This document shows positions 45,951 through 54,227 of a stretch of 64,000 bases of DNA, piece after piece (position 1 is the stretch's first letter; every line of letters begins with the position of its first letter). This DNA comes from Methylocapsa palsarum. GTDB taxonomy: Bacteria; Pseudomonadota; Alphaproteobacteria; Rhizobiales; Beijerinckiaceae. Below the pieces are notes generated by a model that saw only the letters and a program-made list of their open reading frames with translations, did no database searches and had not been told where the DNA came from. The DNA is taken from NCBI RefSeq assembly GCF_900114285.1, contig NZ_FOSN01000004.1, forward strand, positions 124,001 to 188,000. The letters are read 5' to 3'. The position numbers and the translations under genes were made by a program.

Positions 45951-47114
45951 TCATGGCGCAAGCGCCGCAATTCCGAGCCGCTTCTCGTAAACGCGATGAA
46001 TCTTGTCGATTTTCGCGCCCGCGGCCTCGATCGGCCGCCGCATGCCGGCGTTGTTCTCCAGAACCCAGCCGAACTCGACATGTTCGATGGAACTCTGCCG
46101 GCTGCGGCGCCGGATTTCCTCGATGAACGCAAGTATAACGGCCCCGCCCGCCGCCTTGCGGTGGAGGGCGCGACGGATGCCGAAAAGTGCCAGCCGCCCC
46201 GATTTGAACTTGTGGTTCCTGATCCGCGAGATCATTCGAAAGATGCCGAAGGGGAGCAGCTTGCCGCCAAGATCGCCGGTGATCTCGTGCAGATTAGGCA
46301 GGACGACGCCAAAAGCCTGAGGCTCGCCGTCAAGTTCGATCATGAACCCGCCTTCAGGCGGCATCACCAGTTTCAGTCCGTCCGCGGTCGACATGAATTC
46401 GTCGTAGGTGAAAGGGGTGAAGCCCCAATTCTCGCTCCACGCGTCGTTGAAAATGTCGAGAATGATCCTGGCCTCGTTGGCGAGATCCTTGAGATCCAGG
46501 GTTCTGATGCGCAATCTGTCGCGCCATTCCGGCCGGTCGATAATCCTGGGACCGTCAGCGCGGTCCCTTTCGCTGACGTCGTAGCGGTATGAAATCAGAT
46601 CGCGGGCCTTGGCGTAGCCGCAGCGCTCGAGAGCCCCCGGCAGATAGTCGGGATTCCACGGCATGAACACCATCGGCTCGGCGTCGAAGCCCTGGACCAG
46701 CACGCCGACCTCGCTGTTGACCGACGGCGAGAACGGCCCATGCACGACTTCCGCGCCTCGTGCCTGCAGCCAGTCTTCCGCGGCCTTCATCAGCGCCCCG
46801 ACGACAAAATCGTCGTTGATCGCGTCAAGGCAACCGAATTGCGCGCGCGAGGCGCCCAGCGGCGCATGATCTTCGTCGTACATCTGCGCGAAAATTCGTC
46901 CGACGAACTTGCCGTCCCTGCGGGCGAGAAAGGCCTGCGACTCGACCAGTTTATAATGAGGGTTGAGCCGCGGCGAAAAGGAGGTCCACCGCTCGGCGTC
47001 GAGCGGCGGGGCAAATCCAGGCTGATCCTTGTATAAAAGGCGCGGCAGCCGGCAAAAGGCGAGGAAGTTTCCAAGCCCCTGAGAGGGAATGACGTCGACC
47101 GCGCTCTTCAGCAT
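45951..47114 (-). CDS. GNAT-like acyltransferase, candidate bacterial ceramide synthase (bCerS)
   Basis: This 387-residue protein has two GNAT-like halves. The first contains KFVGRIFAQMYDEDHAPLGA, ALMKAAEDWLQARGAEVVHG and PFSPSVNSEVGVLVQGFD. The second contains ARIILDIFNDAWSENWGFTP and, near the end, HVEFGWVLENNAGMRRPIEA. The layout fits the long GNAT-like family to which the bacterial ceramide synthase of Caulobacter belongs, which N-acylates the sphingoid intermediate independently of the eukaryotic enzyme. The assignment rests on the fold, the length and the gene position between spt-like and desaturase genes. It could be another acyltransferase. Confidence 0.65.
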   Translation of the reverse strand: MLKSAVDVIPSQGLGNFLAFCRLPRLLYKDQPGFAPPLDAERWTSFSPRLNPHYKLVESQAFLARRDGKFVGRIFAQMYDEDHAPLGASRAQFGCLDAINDDFVVGALMKAAEDWLQARGAEVVHGPFSPSVNSEVGVLVQGFDAEPMVFMPWNPDYLPGALERCGYAKARDLISYRYDVSERDRADGPRIIDRPEWRDRLRIRTLDLKDLANEARIILDIFNDAWSENWGFTPFTYDEFMSTADGLKLVMPPEGGFMIELDGEPQAFGVVLPNLHEITGDLGGKLLPFGIFRMISRIRNHKFKSGRLALFGIRRALHRKAAGGAVILAFIEEIRRRSRQSSIEHVEFGWVLENNAGMRRPIEAAGAKIDKIHRVYEKRLGIAALAP

Positions 47115-47177
47115 GAATGGTTTCTCATCGCCCCGCCCGGATGCAAAGCCGCCGGTCCGGCTCCGGGCAAGGCCTGA

Positions 47178-48404
47178 TCAAGTCGCGACGCTGAGAGCGC
47201 GGGCGGGCGCTGCATGTTCGCTTTTCCGTTTCGCCAGAAGGTCGATCACGCCCCTGATTTCCGCCTCCGTATGCGTGGCGGACAAGAAAAAGCGCAGGCG
47301 CGGCTGATCCTTGGGAACCCCGATCTGGATGATCGGCGGCACGTAATAATACTGGCTCAAAAGCAATCTCGAGGCGGCGAGCGTTTCGAGACTGTCCGAG
47401 AACAGGATCGGCACGACGCCTCGTCCGATCGCAGGGCCCGTGTCGAGACCGGCCTCGTGCGCGAGATCCATGAACAGTTCGGCGTTCTCGCGCAAACGGC
47501 GCAGTCGCCACGTCTCTTGCTGCATGAGCTGCAAGGCCGTTTCCGCAGCGGCGGAAATGACCGGAGACAACCCGACGCTGTAGACAAAACCAGGAAGCGT
47601 GTAGCGCAGCCAGTCGATCACAGGCGCCTTGCCGGCGACGAAGCCGCCGCAGGACGCCAGCGTCTTGGACAGCGTTCCGATGATGAGATCGACCTGCTGC
47701 GGATCGACGCCTGCGTATTCGCAAAGACCGCGTCCCTCGCTCCCAAGAACCCCGATCGAATGCGCTTCGTCGATCAACAGCCACGCGTTGCGCTGCTCCT
47801 TGATCCTGACGAGGCGGACGAGGTCGGCGACGTCGCCGTCCATGCTGTAAATGCCTTCCGCGACGATCAGAACGTTGCGGAAGTTTTCGCGCCGTTCGCG
47901 CAGCAGAAAATCGAGGTGGTCAAGGTCGTTGTGGCGGAAAACGACGGTTTCCGCCACCGCGCTTTTTGCGCCGCTCAGAATGCTGTTGTGCGACAATTCG
48001 TCGATGAAGAGCGCGTCCCGCGATCCAAGAATATGCGAGATCGTCGTGACGTTGGTCAGATAGCCGCTGACGAGGGTCAGCGCTGAATCTGTTCCGACGA
48101 ATTTCGCAAGGGCGACCTCAAGATTGCGATGGGTCGACCGCTCTCCGCCGACGAGACGGGAGGCCAGCGCCCCGACGCCAAAGGTATCGAGCGCGGCGGC
48201 CGCGCTCGACTTGATGGCCGGATGGGTGGACAGCCCGAGGTAATCATAGTTTGCGAAGCTGACAAACCGCTGGCCCTTCGCTTCCGCCTCGCGCCGCAAA
48301 GTATCGGTCGGAGCAAAGAATGGATCGCCGCTTTCCAGATAGGCTTTCCCGGCAAGGCGGAAGCGCTTGGTGGCGTATTGCGCGAGGCTGTTATCTTTTT
48401 GCAC
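47178..48404 (-). CDS. Serine palmitoyltransferase-like alpha-oxoamine synthase
   Basis: This 408-residue PLP enzyme of the alpha-oxoamine synthase family condenses an amino acid with an acyl thioester. The PLP Lys is K247 in GTLSKTLASCGG, with D212 and H215 in IDEAHSIGVLG and H139 in DELSHNSIL. The segment GGFVAG followed by LPGFVYSVGLSP, and PPIIQIGVPKDQPRLRFFLS, resemble soluble bacterial serine palmitoyltransferases more than AONS or KBL. With serine and palmitoyl thioester it would make 3-ketosphinganine, the first sphingolipid step. It is the first gene of the operon, with the acyltransferase gene following 63 bases later. Confidence 0.78.
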   Translation of the reverse strand: MQKDNSLAQYATKRFRLAGKAYLESGDPFFAPTDTLRREAEAKGQRFVSFANYDYLGLSTHPAIKSSAAAALDTFGVGALASRLVGGERSTHRNLEVALAKFVGTDSALTLVSGYLTNVTTISHILGSRDALFIDELSHNSILSGAKSAVAETVVFRHNDLDHLDFLLRERRENFRNVLIVAEGIYSMDGDVADLVRLVRIKEQRNAWLLIDEAHSIGVLGSEGRGLCEYAGVDPQQVDLIIGTLSKTLASCGGFVAGKAPVIDWLRYTLPGFVYSVGLSPVISAAAETALQLMQQETWRLRRLRENAELFMDLAHEAGLDTGPAIGRGVVPILFSDSLETLAASRLLLSQYYYVPPIIQIGVPKDQPRLRFFLSATHTEAEIRGVIDLLAKRKSEHAAPARALSVAT

Positions 48405-48965
48405 TTAGGTCTAGCCGTCTCAAAGGAGTTCTAGGATGTCTTTAAGAAACCTTGCGGCGTTAAGAAACCTTGCGGCGTTGCGCCTGCAACGAATCAAAGA
48501 GCCTGCAATGAATCGAAGCGCCTTCAATGAATCGAACTGTTCCCCCACAGCAAATCAATGCATAGCATCGCCCGACGGGGGGAGCAAAAGTCGATCGGGG
48601 GATAACCCTCGCCGATCGTCTTAAACTGCTTGCTGAAATCGCGTAACCCCTTGCAGACCAAAGATTTAGCGGCTTTGGTCAATTCGAGTTACAAACCGTA
48701 ACAATGCTCAGTTTAACCGTCGGACGCGGTATTTAGTGCTGACGATAGCCCAACGAAGACCGAAGATGGGAATCGGTTGCTTTAAAGCGGCGATCTTGAC
48801 CGCCAAGTCAGGGCCGCGGATTTTTAAATCCGTTTGAGCTCCAACGACTGAAATGCACTTCTAAACATGAATTTTTTACAAAGATTAAGAAAGTCTTTAC
48901 TATATTGCCGGGCCGCCAGCCTACGGCGAGCCATCGTCGACTCAGTTTCCGTCGACGCTTGCCCT
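48405..48965. other. Non-coding region upstream of the sphingolipid operon
   Basis: This 561-bp gap lies upstream of the serine-palmitoyltransferase gene and downstream of purD. It holds an 18-bp tandem duplication (ttaagaaaccttgcggcg, 48442-48477) and a perfect inverted repeat GTTACaaaccGTAAC (48689-48703) that could be an operator. An AT-richer segment lies at about 48620-48910. A short plus-strand frame across the tandem repeat looks like a by-product of the duplication. I see no RNA gene. Confidence 0.45.
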
Positions 48966-50237
48966 TTACGGGCGTTGCAAGGCGCGCCAGCCGATATCGC
49001 GGCGGCAAAATCCCTCCGGCCAATCGATCGCGTCGATCGCCGCATAGGCTCTGGCGCCGGCTTCCGCCACGTTGGCTCCGACGGCGGTGACGTTGAGCAC
49101 CCTGCCGCCGTCGGCGAGAAGCCGCGTTCCCTCGAGCCGCGTTCCCGCGTGGGTGATTGTAACAAAAGGTTTCGCCTCGGCCCGTTCAAGATGGACGATC
49201 TCCGCGCCCTTCAGCGGCGCCTCGGGGTAGCCGCGTGCGGCGAGCACGACGCTCAGCGCGGTGCAGGCGGAGAGCCGTATCGGCCGGTCCGGGAGAGTGG
49301 CGTTTGCGCAGGCGAGCATGAGGGCGAGGAGATCATCCTCCAGACGCGGCAGGATCGCCTGCGTCTCGGGATCGCCGAACCTGACATTGAATTCGATGAG
49401 CTTTGGACCCTCGCGGCCGATCATCAGGCCCGCAAAAAGGACGCCCCTGAACGGCGCGCCCAATTCCGTCATGCCCTTGAGGGTCGGTTCGATGATCTCG
49501 GTCATGACCCGCCGGCTCATCGCCGCGTCCATGACCGGCGCGGGCGAATAGGCGCCCATCCCGCCGGTGTTGGGCCCGGTTTCCCCCTCGCCGACGCGCT
49601 TGTGATCCTGCGCCGAGGCGAATTCGACGGCGCGGGCGCCATCGCAGAGCGCGAAAAAGGAAGCTTCCTCGCCTTCGAGAAAGTCCTCGACGACGATGGT
49701 CTCGCCTGCGGCGCCGAATCCGCCGCGAAACATCATGCCGATCGCCTCTTCCGCCTCGGCGAGACTGGCGGCGACCACAACCCCTTTCCCGCTGGCGAGG
49801 CCATCCGCCTTGATGACGATCGGCGCGCCTTTGCCGCGTGCATAGGCCAACGCCGAAGCCGCGTTGCTGAAACGCCCGTAGGCCGCCGTCGGAATCCTGA
49901 ACCGCGCGCAGAAGTCCTTGGCGAACCCTTTTGACCCTTCGAGACGGGCGGCCGCTTTGCCCGGCCCGAAGACCTTGATCCCGGCCAGAGCCAGATCGTC
50001 GGCGATGCCGGCGACGAGCGGCGCCTCGGCGCCGACCACGACAAGGCCGATCCGGTTCGCCTTGCAATACGCGGCGACTGATGCATGATCGGCGGCGTCG
50101 AGCCCCACGCATTGACCGATGCGGGCGATTCCGGGATTGCCGGGCGCGGCGAAAAGGGTGTCGAGCAGCGGACTTTTGACCAGCGCGGCCGCGATCGCAT
50201 GTTCGCGCCCGCCCGAGCCAAGGAGGAGGACGTTCAC
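48966..50237 (-). CDS. purD: Phosphoribosylamine--glycine ligase
   Basis: PurD ligates glycine to phosphoribosylamine in purine synthesis. The 423-residue ATP-grasp protein starts MNVLLLGSGGREHAIAAALV. It contains GLVVVGAEAPLVAGIADDLA, KADGLASGKGVVVA, the region ALCDGARAVEFASAQDHKRV, GPNTGGMGAYSPAPV and EFNVRFGDPETQAILPRL. The GTG start at 50237 gives the canonical N-terminus. Its first bases overlap the stop of a possible 30-codon upstream frame. Confidence 0.95.
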   Translation of the reverse strand: MNVLLLGSGGREHAIAAALVKSPLLDTLFAAPGNPGIARIGQCVGLDAADHASVAAYCKANRIGLVVVGAEAPLVAGIADDLALAGIKVFGPGKAAARLEGSKGFAKDFCARFRIPTAAYGRFSNAASALAYARGKGAPIVIKADGLASGKGVVVAASLAEAEEAIGMMFRGGFGAAGETIVVEDFLEGEEASFFALCDGARAVEFASAQDHKRVGEGETGPNTGGMGAYSPAPVMDAAMSRRVMTEIIEPTLKGMTELGAPFRGVLFAGLMIGREGPKLIEFNVRFGDPETQAILPRLEDDLLALMLACANATLPDRPIRLSACTALSVVLAARGYPEAPLKGAEIVHLERAEAKPFVTITHAGTRLEGTRLLADGGRVLNVTAVGANVAEAGARAYAAIDAIDWPEGFCRRDIGWRALQRP

Positions 50238-50326
50238 GCCGCCGCCGTAACGTTTGCGCCGGCCTGACCGTTGTGGTGGGATCCCTGCGCGATCAGGCCC
50301 GGCGGAAGGCGGAATACGGCGCTCAC
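50234..50326 (-). other. Possible 30-codon upstream frame coupled to purD
   Basis: A GTG at 50326, preceded nine bases upstream by AGAGGA, opens a frame of 30 codons (VSAVFRLPPGLIAQ, then GSHHNGQAGANVTAAA) whose TGA overlaps the purD GTG as GTGA. It could be a leader that couples translation into purD. The peptide has no recognised feature, so it may be chance. Confidence 0.3.
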
Positions 50327-50672
50327 CTAGAATTTTCCTCTTGCCTGCTTTTGCGCGCTTGCGTCATCGAATTCGCCTGTCCGATTGCGCGGCGGATCGG
50401 GCGAGGGCGTGATTGGACGGGGTCCTGATCGGATGAAGACCGAGGCCGGCAAAATGCTGAAGGATGCGCCCGTCGTCAAGGAGCGTTCGTCGGGGGCGGA
50501 CCGGATTTACGCCTTCCCCCCCCCAGCGGGCTCGGGCGACGGGGCGGAGCTGAACTTGAACGCCCTCGCTCGCGCGCGAAGGGAATTATTGCCGCGCCTT
50601 CGGCGCCGGCGGCGTGAAACCCCGCGACGCTTTGCGGATTATCTGACGGACAAAAGCGAAGGGAGAGACACT
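50238..50672. other. Intergenic region between purD and the VOC gene
   Basis: This 435-bp gap between divergent genes should hold both promoters. Apart from the possible short purD leader frame I see no structure, repeat or convincing promoter. The VOC frame remains open upstream to 50385, but that part is low-complexity and unlike the family. Confidence 0.35.
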
Positions 50673-51143
50673 ATGGCGAGCGCTCAGGTAAAGCCAATTC
50701 CGGACGGGATGCATCGCGTGACGCCGCACCTTGTCTGCGACGGCGCGGCCGGCGCCATAGACTTCTACGAAAAAGCCTTCGGCGCCGTTGAGGAAATGCG
50801 CCTCGCCGGGCCCCAGGGCAGATTGATGCATGCGCGAATCCGCATCGGCGATAGCGCAATCATGCTGGTCGACGAATTCCCGCAATGGGGATCGTTCGGT
50901 CCGAAATCGCTGAAGGGCACGCCAGTGACGATCCATCTTTTTGTCGAGGACGCCGACGCCGCCGCCGCCCGCGCCGTCGAGGCGGGGGCGAAACTGATCC
51001 TGCCGGTCACCGACATGTTCTGGGGAGACCGTTACGGCGTGATCGAGGATCCGTACGGTCACCGCTGGTCGATTGCGACGCATGTGCGCGACCTGAGCGC
51101 GGAGGAGATCGCGCAGGCGATGCCGAAGCATATGTCCGGTTGA
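50673..51143 (+). CDS. VOC superfamily protein, PhnB-like
   Basis: This 156-residue protein has the vicinal-oxygen-chelate/glyoxalase fold of the PhnB-like group. HLVCDGAAGAIDFYEKAFGA opens the first beta-alpha-beta module. RIGDSAIMLVDEFPQWGS follows, and DMFWGDRYGVIEDPYGHRW is the characteristic C-terminal segment. It starts at the ATG at 50673, with GGGAGAG just upstream. Members of this type are often annotated as glyoxalase/bleomycin resistance, but their substrates are mostly unknown. It converges on mutL across 23 bases. Confidence 0.88.
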   Translation: MASAQVKPIPDGMHRVTPHLVCDGAAGAIDFYEKAFGAVEEMRLAGPQGRLMHARIRIGDSAIMLVDEFPQWGSFGPKSLKGTPVTIHLFVEDADAAAARAVEAGAKLILPVTDMFWGDRYGVIEDPYGHRWSIATHVRDLSAEEIAQAMPKHMSG

Positions 51144-51166
51144 GCCGCGCCAGGCCCCGCCCTTCC

Positions 51167-53026
51167 CTACCGCCGCCCGAACAGCTTCTCGACATCGACG
51201 AGTTTCAGTTCGACATAGGTCGGGCGGCCGTGGTTGCACTGGCCGGAGCCTGGCGTGCGCTCCATCTCGCGCAAAAGCGCGTTCATCTCGTCCGCGCCGA
51301 GCCGCCGCCCCGCCCGCACCGAATGATGGCAGGCGAGCGTCGCCAGCACCCGGTCAAGTCGCTTCTCCAGAGGCGCCGCGCCGCCGCCCTCCCCGGCGAG
51401 CGCCGCGGCAAGATCGCGCACGAGACTCGAGGCGTCGCAGGCGCCGAGCGCGGCGGGCGTCTCGCTGACCGCGACGGCACCCGGCCCGAACGGTTCGACC
51501 CTGAGGCCGAACTCGCCAAGGAGGTCCGCCGCATCGCAGACCCGCGCCGCCTCGCTTTGCCCCATCTCGACGATCACCGGGATGAGCAGATGCTGGCGCG
51601 GCGGGCTAGAGCCCGCGCGGGCGGCCTTGAGGCGCTCGTAGACCAGCCGCTCATGCGCCGCGTGCTGGTCGACGATGACGATCCCCTCGCGGGTCTGCGC
51701 GACGATATAGGTCTCGTGCAATTGCGCTCGCGCCGCGCCCAGAGGCGCGTCGAGGTCTTGCTGCAAAGGCTGCTGCTGATGCGCCCGCGCGGAGACGCTC
51801 GCGATCCGCGCCAAGGCCCCGTCCGTGGCGAAGCTTGTCTGGTCAGGCGCAGCGAAAAGGTTTGTCGCCTCGGCGAAGCCGGCGGAGGGGCCGGAATGCT
51901 CCGGCTTCGCGGGCGAGGCCCGCCAATCCCAGTTCGCGGCGGGCGCATAACCCGACCGGGCTGCGCCGAAGCCGCGTCTGGCGAGAAGATCGAGCGCGGC
52001 GGCGGAATTGTTCGGGGTCGCCCTGTGCAGCGCGCCCGCCAGGGTCTGTTTCAGCGCGCCGACGATCAGGCCGCGCACGAGGCCGCCGTCGCGAAAGCGC
52101 ACCTCCGCCTTGGCCGGATGGACGTTGACGTCGACCTCGCGCGGATCGCAGGAGAGGAAAAGCGCCAGCGCCGGATGGCGTCCCTGCGGCACAAAATCCA
52201 TATAGGCCGCGCGCACGGCGCCCGCGAGTAGCTTGTCGCGGACCGGACGGCCGTTGACGAAGAGAAATTGCGCCGACGCATTGGCGCGGTGCCAGGTCGG
52301 CAGCCCGGCGAAGCCCGCAAGGCTCACGCCCTCGCGCTCCGCCTCGACGCGCAGCGCATTGGCGCTGAACTCGCGGCCCAGAATGTCCGTCAGCCGCGCG
52401 AGCAGACCCGCGTCGCCCGGCCCCTGCGCGGCGAACTCGAAGCCCGCCGCCTCGCCCCCGCCTGAAAACGTGAACCGCACCTGCGGATGCGCCATCGCAT
52501 GGCGCTGCACGGTCTCGGAGGCGGCGCGGGCCTCGGCCCGGTCGTTTTTCAGGAATTTCAGCCGCGCGGGCGTCGCCGCGAAGAGGTCGCGGATTTCGAT
52601 CCGCGTCCCTTGGGGATGGGCGGCGGGCGCAATGGCGCTTTTGGCGCCCTGATCGACGCAGATCCGCGAGCCATGCGGCGCGCCAGACGCGCGGGTCGTG
52701 ATCTCGAGGCTCGCGACCGAGCCGATCGAGGGCAAAGCCTCGCCCCGGAAGCCGAGGGTCTCGATCGCGGAGAGATCGCCGCCGGGAAGTTTCGAGGTGG
52801 CGTGGCGCTCGACCGCGAGGTCGAGGTCCTGCGCCGACATGCCGAAGCCGTCGTCGATGACGCGAATGAGCTTTTTCCCGCCCGCCTCGAGCGCGACGTC
52901 GATCCGGGCCGCCCCGGCGTCGAGCGCGTTCTCGATCAATTCCTTCAAGGCCGAGGCCGGCCGCTCGACGACCTCGCCCGCGGCGATGCGGTCGATGAGA
53001 ACGGGATCGAGGCGGCGAACCGGCAT
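51167..53026 (-). CDS. mutL: DNA mismatch repair protein MutL
   Basis: This 619-residue MutL has the GHKL ATPase motifs ELIENALDAGAARIDVA and DDGFGM near residues 30-65 and TLGFRGEALPSI at about 90. A variable linker leads to the C-terminal dimerisation domain. That domain contains VDQHAAHERLVYE, which fits the DQHA-x2-E-x4-E endonuclease motif, and GQCNHGRPTY near the end. This indicates a nicking MutL, as in organisms without MutH. No mutS is in the window. Confidence 0.95.
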   Translation of the reverse strand: MPVRRLDPVLIDRIAAGEVVERPASALKELIENALDAGAARIDVALEAGGKKLIRVIDDGFGMSAQDLDLAVERHATSKLPGGDLSAIETLGFRGEALPSIGSVASLEITTRASGAPHGSRICVDQGAKSAIAPAAHPQGTRIEIRDLFAATPARLKFLKNDRAEARAASETVQRHAMAHPQVRFTFSGGGEAAGFEFAAQGPGDAGLLARLTDILGREFSANALRVEAEREGVSLAGFAGLPTWHRANASAQFLFVNGRPVRDKLLAGAVRAAYMDFVPQGRHPALALFLSCDPREVDVNVHPAKAEVRFRDGGLVRGLIVGALKQTLAGALHRATPNNSAAALDLLARRGFGAARSGYAPAANWDWRASPAKPEHSGPSAGFAEATNLFAAPDQTSFATDGALARIASVSARAHQQQPLQQDLDAPLGAARAQLHETYIVAQTREGIVIVDQHAAHERLVYERLKAARAGSSPPRQHLLIPVIVEMGQSEAARVCDAADLLGEFGLRVEPFGPGAVAVSETPAALGACDASSLVRDLAAALAGEGGGAAPLEKRLDRVLATLACHHSVRAGRRLGADEMNALLREMERTPGSGQCNHGRPTYVELKLVDVEKLFGRR

Positions 53027-53353
53027 GGGGGTTTGATGCTCTCAGCTTGGGCTTGCGCCGATCTTATCGTGCGCCGGACGCCGATGCGCGTTCGAGATTG
53101 GGCGGAGGAAGTTTTTCCAGAGCTTTCTTACACAAAAAGGCCAATGCCAGTCTGATGCGGCGAGTGTAGTCGGCGATACGCCTAACCAAGTCTTGTTGAA
53201 TCTTTGCGGGTTCTTCCTGAAATCTGGACGGCGCGGAAGAGCTTTTGTCGCGACTTCTGCGCCAACATCGCGCTCTCTGACACGCCGACGCTCACACTGG
53301 CTTCCCTTCTTGACGGCGGCGCAACGTGATGCATATCAATGGTATCCACCATA
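53027..53353. other. Intergenic region upstream of the vapBC-linked repeat
   Basis: This stretch between mutL and repeat copy 9 has no convincing gene. Both strands have only short frames with unfamiliar translations. The mutL promoter should be at its left end. It may be the remnant of an older insertion, but no transposase motif or inverted terminal repeat is visible. Confidence 0.35.
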
Positions 53354-53466
53354 AGAGCGCTTTCCGATCGCATGAAGTCATGCGATCGATCAGAAATCGC
53401 TTCAGATTCAAAGAATTGAGCATATTCTTGTCGATTGGATTGATTCAATCCAATCGGAATTTGCTC
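53354..53466 (-). repeat. Interspersed bipartite palindromic element, copy 9 (reverse)
   Basis: This complete copy in reverse orientation runs from agagcgctttccgatcgc through the palindromes to ccaatcggaatttgctc. It ends two bases before the AGGAGG of the vapB ribosome binding site (53468-53473), so its hairpins would form directly in the vapBC leader. Confidence 0.92.
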
Positions 53467-53478
53467 CAGGAGGCGCAT

Positions 53479-53736
53479 TTGACCGCCAAAGGAACCGCCA
53501 AGCTCTTCATGTCCGGCCGCAGCCAGGCCGTGCGCCTGCCCAAGGAATTTCGGTTCGAGGGATCGCAGGTGCGGGTCTCCAAAATCGGCGACAAGGTTAT
53601 TCTGGAGCCGATGGAGAACGCACCCTTCGACGTCACGGCCTGGCGCGCGAGGCTGCGGGCCCTCGGCGCCGCCGATTTTCTTCCCGAGGGGCGCCCCGAG
53701 CAGCCGCCAACGCCTGATGACGGCGCCGCGTTCTAA
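53479..53736 (+). CDS. vapB: VapB-type antitoxin (AbrB/SpoVT fold)
   Basis: This 85-residue antitoxin has an N-terminal swapped-hairpin AbrB domain ([20 protein letters not shown], then FEGSQVRV) and a C-terminal tail ([20 protein letters not shown]) that would wrap the toxin. The start is the TTG at 53479, with AGGAGG five bases upstream; no ATG fits. The toxin gene begins five bases after its stop, forming a standard autoregulated operon. The repeat element abutting the ribosome binding site may influence antitoxin translation. Confidence 0.88.
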   Translation: MTAKGTAKLFMSGRSQAVRLPKEFRFEGSQVRVSKIGDKVILEPMENAPFDVTAWRARLRALGAADFLPEGRPEQPPTPDDGAAF

Positions 53737-53741
53737 AGGCG

Positions 53742-54152
53742 ATGTTCTGTCTCGATACGAACGCCGTCATCGCCGCGCTGAATGAGAAAAGCCCGTTGAT
53801 GGCGGCGCGCCTCGACGCGGAAATCGCGCGCGGCGCGCAAATCCTTTTATCAGCGATCGTTCTTTACGAATTGCGGTATGGCGTCGCCAAAAGCGTGCGC
53901 CCGGAGCGCAGCCAGGCGATTCTCGCGGCGTTTCTGGATCTGCCGCTCACGATCGCCGCGTTTGACTCGGAGGACGCGAAAGGCGCGGGCGAAATCCGAG
54001 CGGCGCTGGCAAAGGCGGGAACGCCGATCGGACCCTATGACGTGCTGATCGCGGCGCAGGCCCGCCGCCGGAGCGCTACGCTCGTCACGGCGAACCGCCG
54101 CGAATTCGAGCGTGTGCCGGGGCTGGTCATCACCGATTGGATGGCAGGTTGA
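53742..54152 (+). CDS. vapC: VapC-type PIN-domain ribonuclease toxin
   Basis: This 136-residue PIN-domain toxin starts MFCLDTNAVIAALNE. The conserved acidic residues Asp5, Glu43 (LYELRYG) and Asp100 (GPYDVLIAAQA) can coordinate magnesium. VapC toxins cleave tRNA or rRNA and are neutralised by VapB. The C-terminal LVTANRREFERVPGLVITDW is typical of the family. All catalytic positions are intact, so the toxin is probably functional. Confidence 0.92.
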   Translation: MFCLDTNAVIAALNEKSPLMAARLDAEIARGAQILLSAIVLYELRYGVAKSVRPERSQAILAAFLDLPLTIAAFDSEDAKGAGEIRAALAKAGTPIGPYDVLIAAQARRRSATLVTANRREFERVPGLVITDWMAG

Positions 54153-54227
54153 CCGAGAATCATCGGTGCGTCATTCCTGCATCCTTCTTCGAGAGGCACG
54201 GGCTCATCTGGATGAGGAATTGCCCCC

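Noticed and set aside
48436-48624. A 62-codon plus-strand frame beginning MSLRNLAALRNLAALR upstream of the spt-like gene
   Set aside because: The internal duplication comes from an 18-bp tandem DNA repeat, and the rest is unlike any protein family. It lies in the expected promoter region of the operon.
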